Assembly: GCA_021795795.1 (NCBI GenBank)
Contig: JAJYPA010000206.1
Location: 1-12,717 of the forward strand
Direction of reading: 5' to 3'
Length of the DNA: 12,717 nucleotides
Origin: Pseudomonadota bacterium
Lineage (GTDB): Bacteria > Pseudomonadota > Gammaproteobacteria > Halothiobacillales > Halothiobacillaceae
Shown one piece after another: positions 11,712-12,717 of this stretch (within the stretch, counting starts at the first letter, position 1; every line of letters starts with the position of its first letter). A program made the position numbers and the translations under genes. The notes beneath the pieces are model-generated. The model saw nothing but the letters and a program-made list of their open reading frames with translations, had not been told where the DNA came from and searched no databases.

Positions 11712-12065
11712 ATGGACATCCGGCTAAAGCGCGTCTACGAAGCGCCGTCCGCCGAGGACGGCATGCGGGTCCTGGTCGACCGCCTGTGGCCGCGCGGGCT
11801 CTCCCGGGACAAGGCCCGCATCGATCTGTGGCTGAAGGAGCTGGCCCCCAGCACGGCGCTTCGCGCATGGTTCAATCACGAGCCCGACAAATGGGAGGAA
11901 TTCAAGCGGCGCTATCTGCTCGAATTGCAGCAGCAGCCGGACGCATCGGCCCATGCGATCGCGGCCATGGGCGCCGGGCCGGTGACGCTGCTGTTCGCGG
12001 CCCGGGACGTGCGGTTCAATCACGCGGTCGCGCTGCGGGGATTCATTCTTGCCCGCGGCATGTAG
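11712..12065 (+). CDS. DUF488 family protein, YeaO-like (117 aa)
   Basis: Complete member of the DUF488/YeaO family. It shows the N-terminal IRLKRVYEAPSAEDGMRVLVDRLWPRG block, KELAPSTALRAWFNHEPDKWEEFKRRY in the middle, and a C-terminal VTLLFAARDVRFNHAVALRGFI. Length is normal. Function is unestablished; E. coli YeaO is uncharacterised. ATG 11712 is the natural start, although no Shine-Dalgarno is evident, which suggests coupling with the transporter upstream. No attC follows, so it is not a cassette. Confidence 0.92.
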   Translation: MDIRLKRVYEAPSAEDGMRVLVDRLWPRGLSRDKARIDLWLKELAPSTALRAWFNHEPDKWEEFKRRYLLELQQQPDASAHAIAAMGAGPVTLLFAARDVRFNHAVALRGFILARGM

Positions 12066-12285
12066 CCTGGTGAAAGCGCCTGTCCGTGCGTGCCCCTGTC
12101 ATTCCGCCCGGGCATGTTTCCCGCCAGAGCCGATTCAGGACAGGTGTCATCACGAACGGATCATGCCGATTGAGCCCGGCGCTGGAGCCGACGCGATTGT
12201 CGGGCGCACGGGAAGACGTTCCGACCCTGCCATGTTCAAGAATTAGGATTCGGCTGTTTTCATTCCACCTTGCCCGGGAGCCCGC
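12066..12285. other. Intergenic region before glgP
   Basis: About 220 bp without a credible gene. CCTGTC near 12096 and GACAGG near 12139 are complementary but far apart, so no clear terminator is visible. It may hold the glgP promoter, but I see no convincing -35/-10 pair. GGGAG at 12276-12280 is the likely Shine-Dalgarno for the gene at 12286. Confidence 0.4.
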
Positions 12286-12717
12286 ATGATTTGCCCACCG
12301 TCCGCCACGCTGATACCGAATCTTCCGGAAGAACTCGCCGACCTGGCCGGGCTCGCGCTGGACCTGCGCTGGTCGTGGAGCCACGCCACCGATATCCTGT
12401 GGGAGCAGATCGACCCCGCGCTATGGGCGCTGACCCACAATCCCTGGCTGATCCTGCAGAACACGTCCGGCGACCGCCTGCGGGCGCTGGCGGCCGACGG
12501 GGATTTCACCGCCCGCCTGCGGGCGCTGGCAGCCGCCCACCGGGACGTGCTCGCCAGCCCGGCCTGGTTCCAGGCCACGTACGCCCAGCCGGCGCTCAAG
12601 CACGTCGCCTATTTCAGCATGGAGTTCGGTTTGTCCGAATCGCTGCCGATCTACTCGGGCGGCCTCGGCATCCTCGCCGGCGATTTCCTCAAGACCGCCA
12701 GCGACCTGGGGGTGCCG
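12286..12717 (+). CDS. glgP: Alpha-glucan (glycogen/maltodextrin) phosphorylase, N-terminal part, 3'-truncated by the window
   Basis: Open to the window edge, with 144 codons visible. It belongs to the DUF3417-containing alpha-glucan phosphorylase type (GT35). The N-terminal [20 protein letters not shown] with [17 protein letters not shown] (about residues 12-50) is the DUF3417 region. Then comes the phosphorylase start, [20 protein letters not shown] and [15 protein letters not shown], at about 107-144. The enzyme removes glucose-1-phosphate from the non-reducing ends of glycogen or maltodextrins using pyridoxal phosphate, in the cytosol; the catalytic C-terminus lies outside the window. ATG 12286 is the only usable start after the in-frame TAG upstream, and has GGGAG five bases before it. 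Whether it uses glycogen or short maltodextrins cannot be told here. Confidence 0.93.
   Translation, partial: MICPPSATLIPNLPEELADLAGLALDLRWSWSHATDILWEQIDPALWALTHNPWLILQNTSGDRLRALAADGDFTARLRALAAAHRDVLASPAWFQATYAQPALKHVAYFSMEFGLSESLPIYSGGLGILAGDFLKTASDLGVP

Overview
The window is a stretch of integron gene-cassette array (about positions 1-9660, with a decayed attC relic up to about 9943), followed by ordinary GC-rich bacterial chromosome (about 9960-12717). All convincing genes are on the + strand. The array is recognised from a repeating layout: one short promoterless gene, then an imperfect palindrome of about 60-128 bp that opens with an RYYYAAC-like core and closes with a GTTRRRY-like core (mostly GTTGGGC). 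No integrase gene or attI is visible. Cassette genes point away from intI/attI in known integrons, so these should lie to the left of the window. The right side is the distal end, where the attC cores become degenerate. The organism is probably a GC-rich beta- or gammaproteobacterium with a sedentary chromosomal integron; the sequence does not allow a finer call.

Cassettes, left to right: YdeI/OmpD-associated protein (5'-truncated); unknown 255-aa protein; two GNAT acetyltransferases; a VOC/glyoxalase-fold protein; a polytopic DUF2157-like membrane protein; an unknown 181-aa protein; a RidA-like protein with a lipoprotein signal; a decayed stretch with a Cys-rich ORF and an ankyrin-repeat ORF; a 28-aa ORF; a GFA/CENP-V-type zinc protein; an almost ORF-less attC unit of about 94 bp; a large cassette (about 2.3 kb) encoding a pentaheme cytochrome whose C-terminal half is thiosulfate dehydrogenase (TsdA)-like; an ABM-fold protein; and a SnoaL/NTF2-like protein. 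These do not form one pathway. They are typical stand-alone integron cargo, rich in small alpha+beta enzymes linked to modification, detoxification or stress.

The flank right of the array has higher GC and conventional genes: a two-TM small membrane protein, a second VOC protein, an EamA/DMT-type exporter, a DUF488 (YeaO-like) protein and the start of an alpha-glucan phosphorylase (glgP).

The points most worth a second look are: the pentaheme TsdA fusion carried as a cassette, with two tiny upstream ORFs chained to it by ATGA overlaps; a cassette gene whose stop codon overlaps an ATG inside attC that reads in frame across the recombination junction into the next cassette; two cassettes whose Shine-Dalgarno overlaps the attC core; a RidA homologue lacking the canonical catalytic arginine and carrying two plausible starts; and the left-to-right decay of the attC cores.
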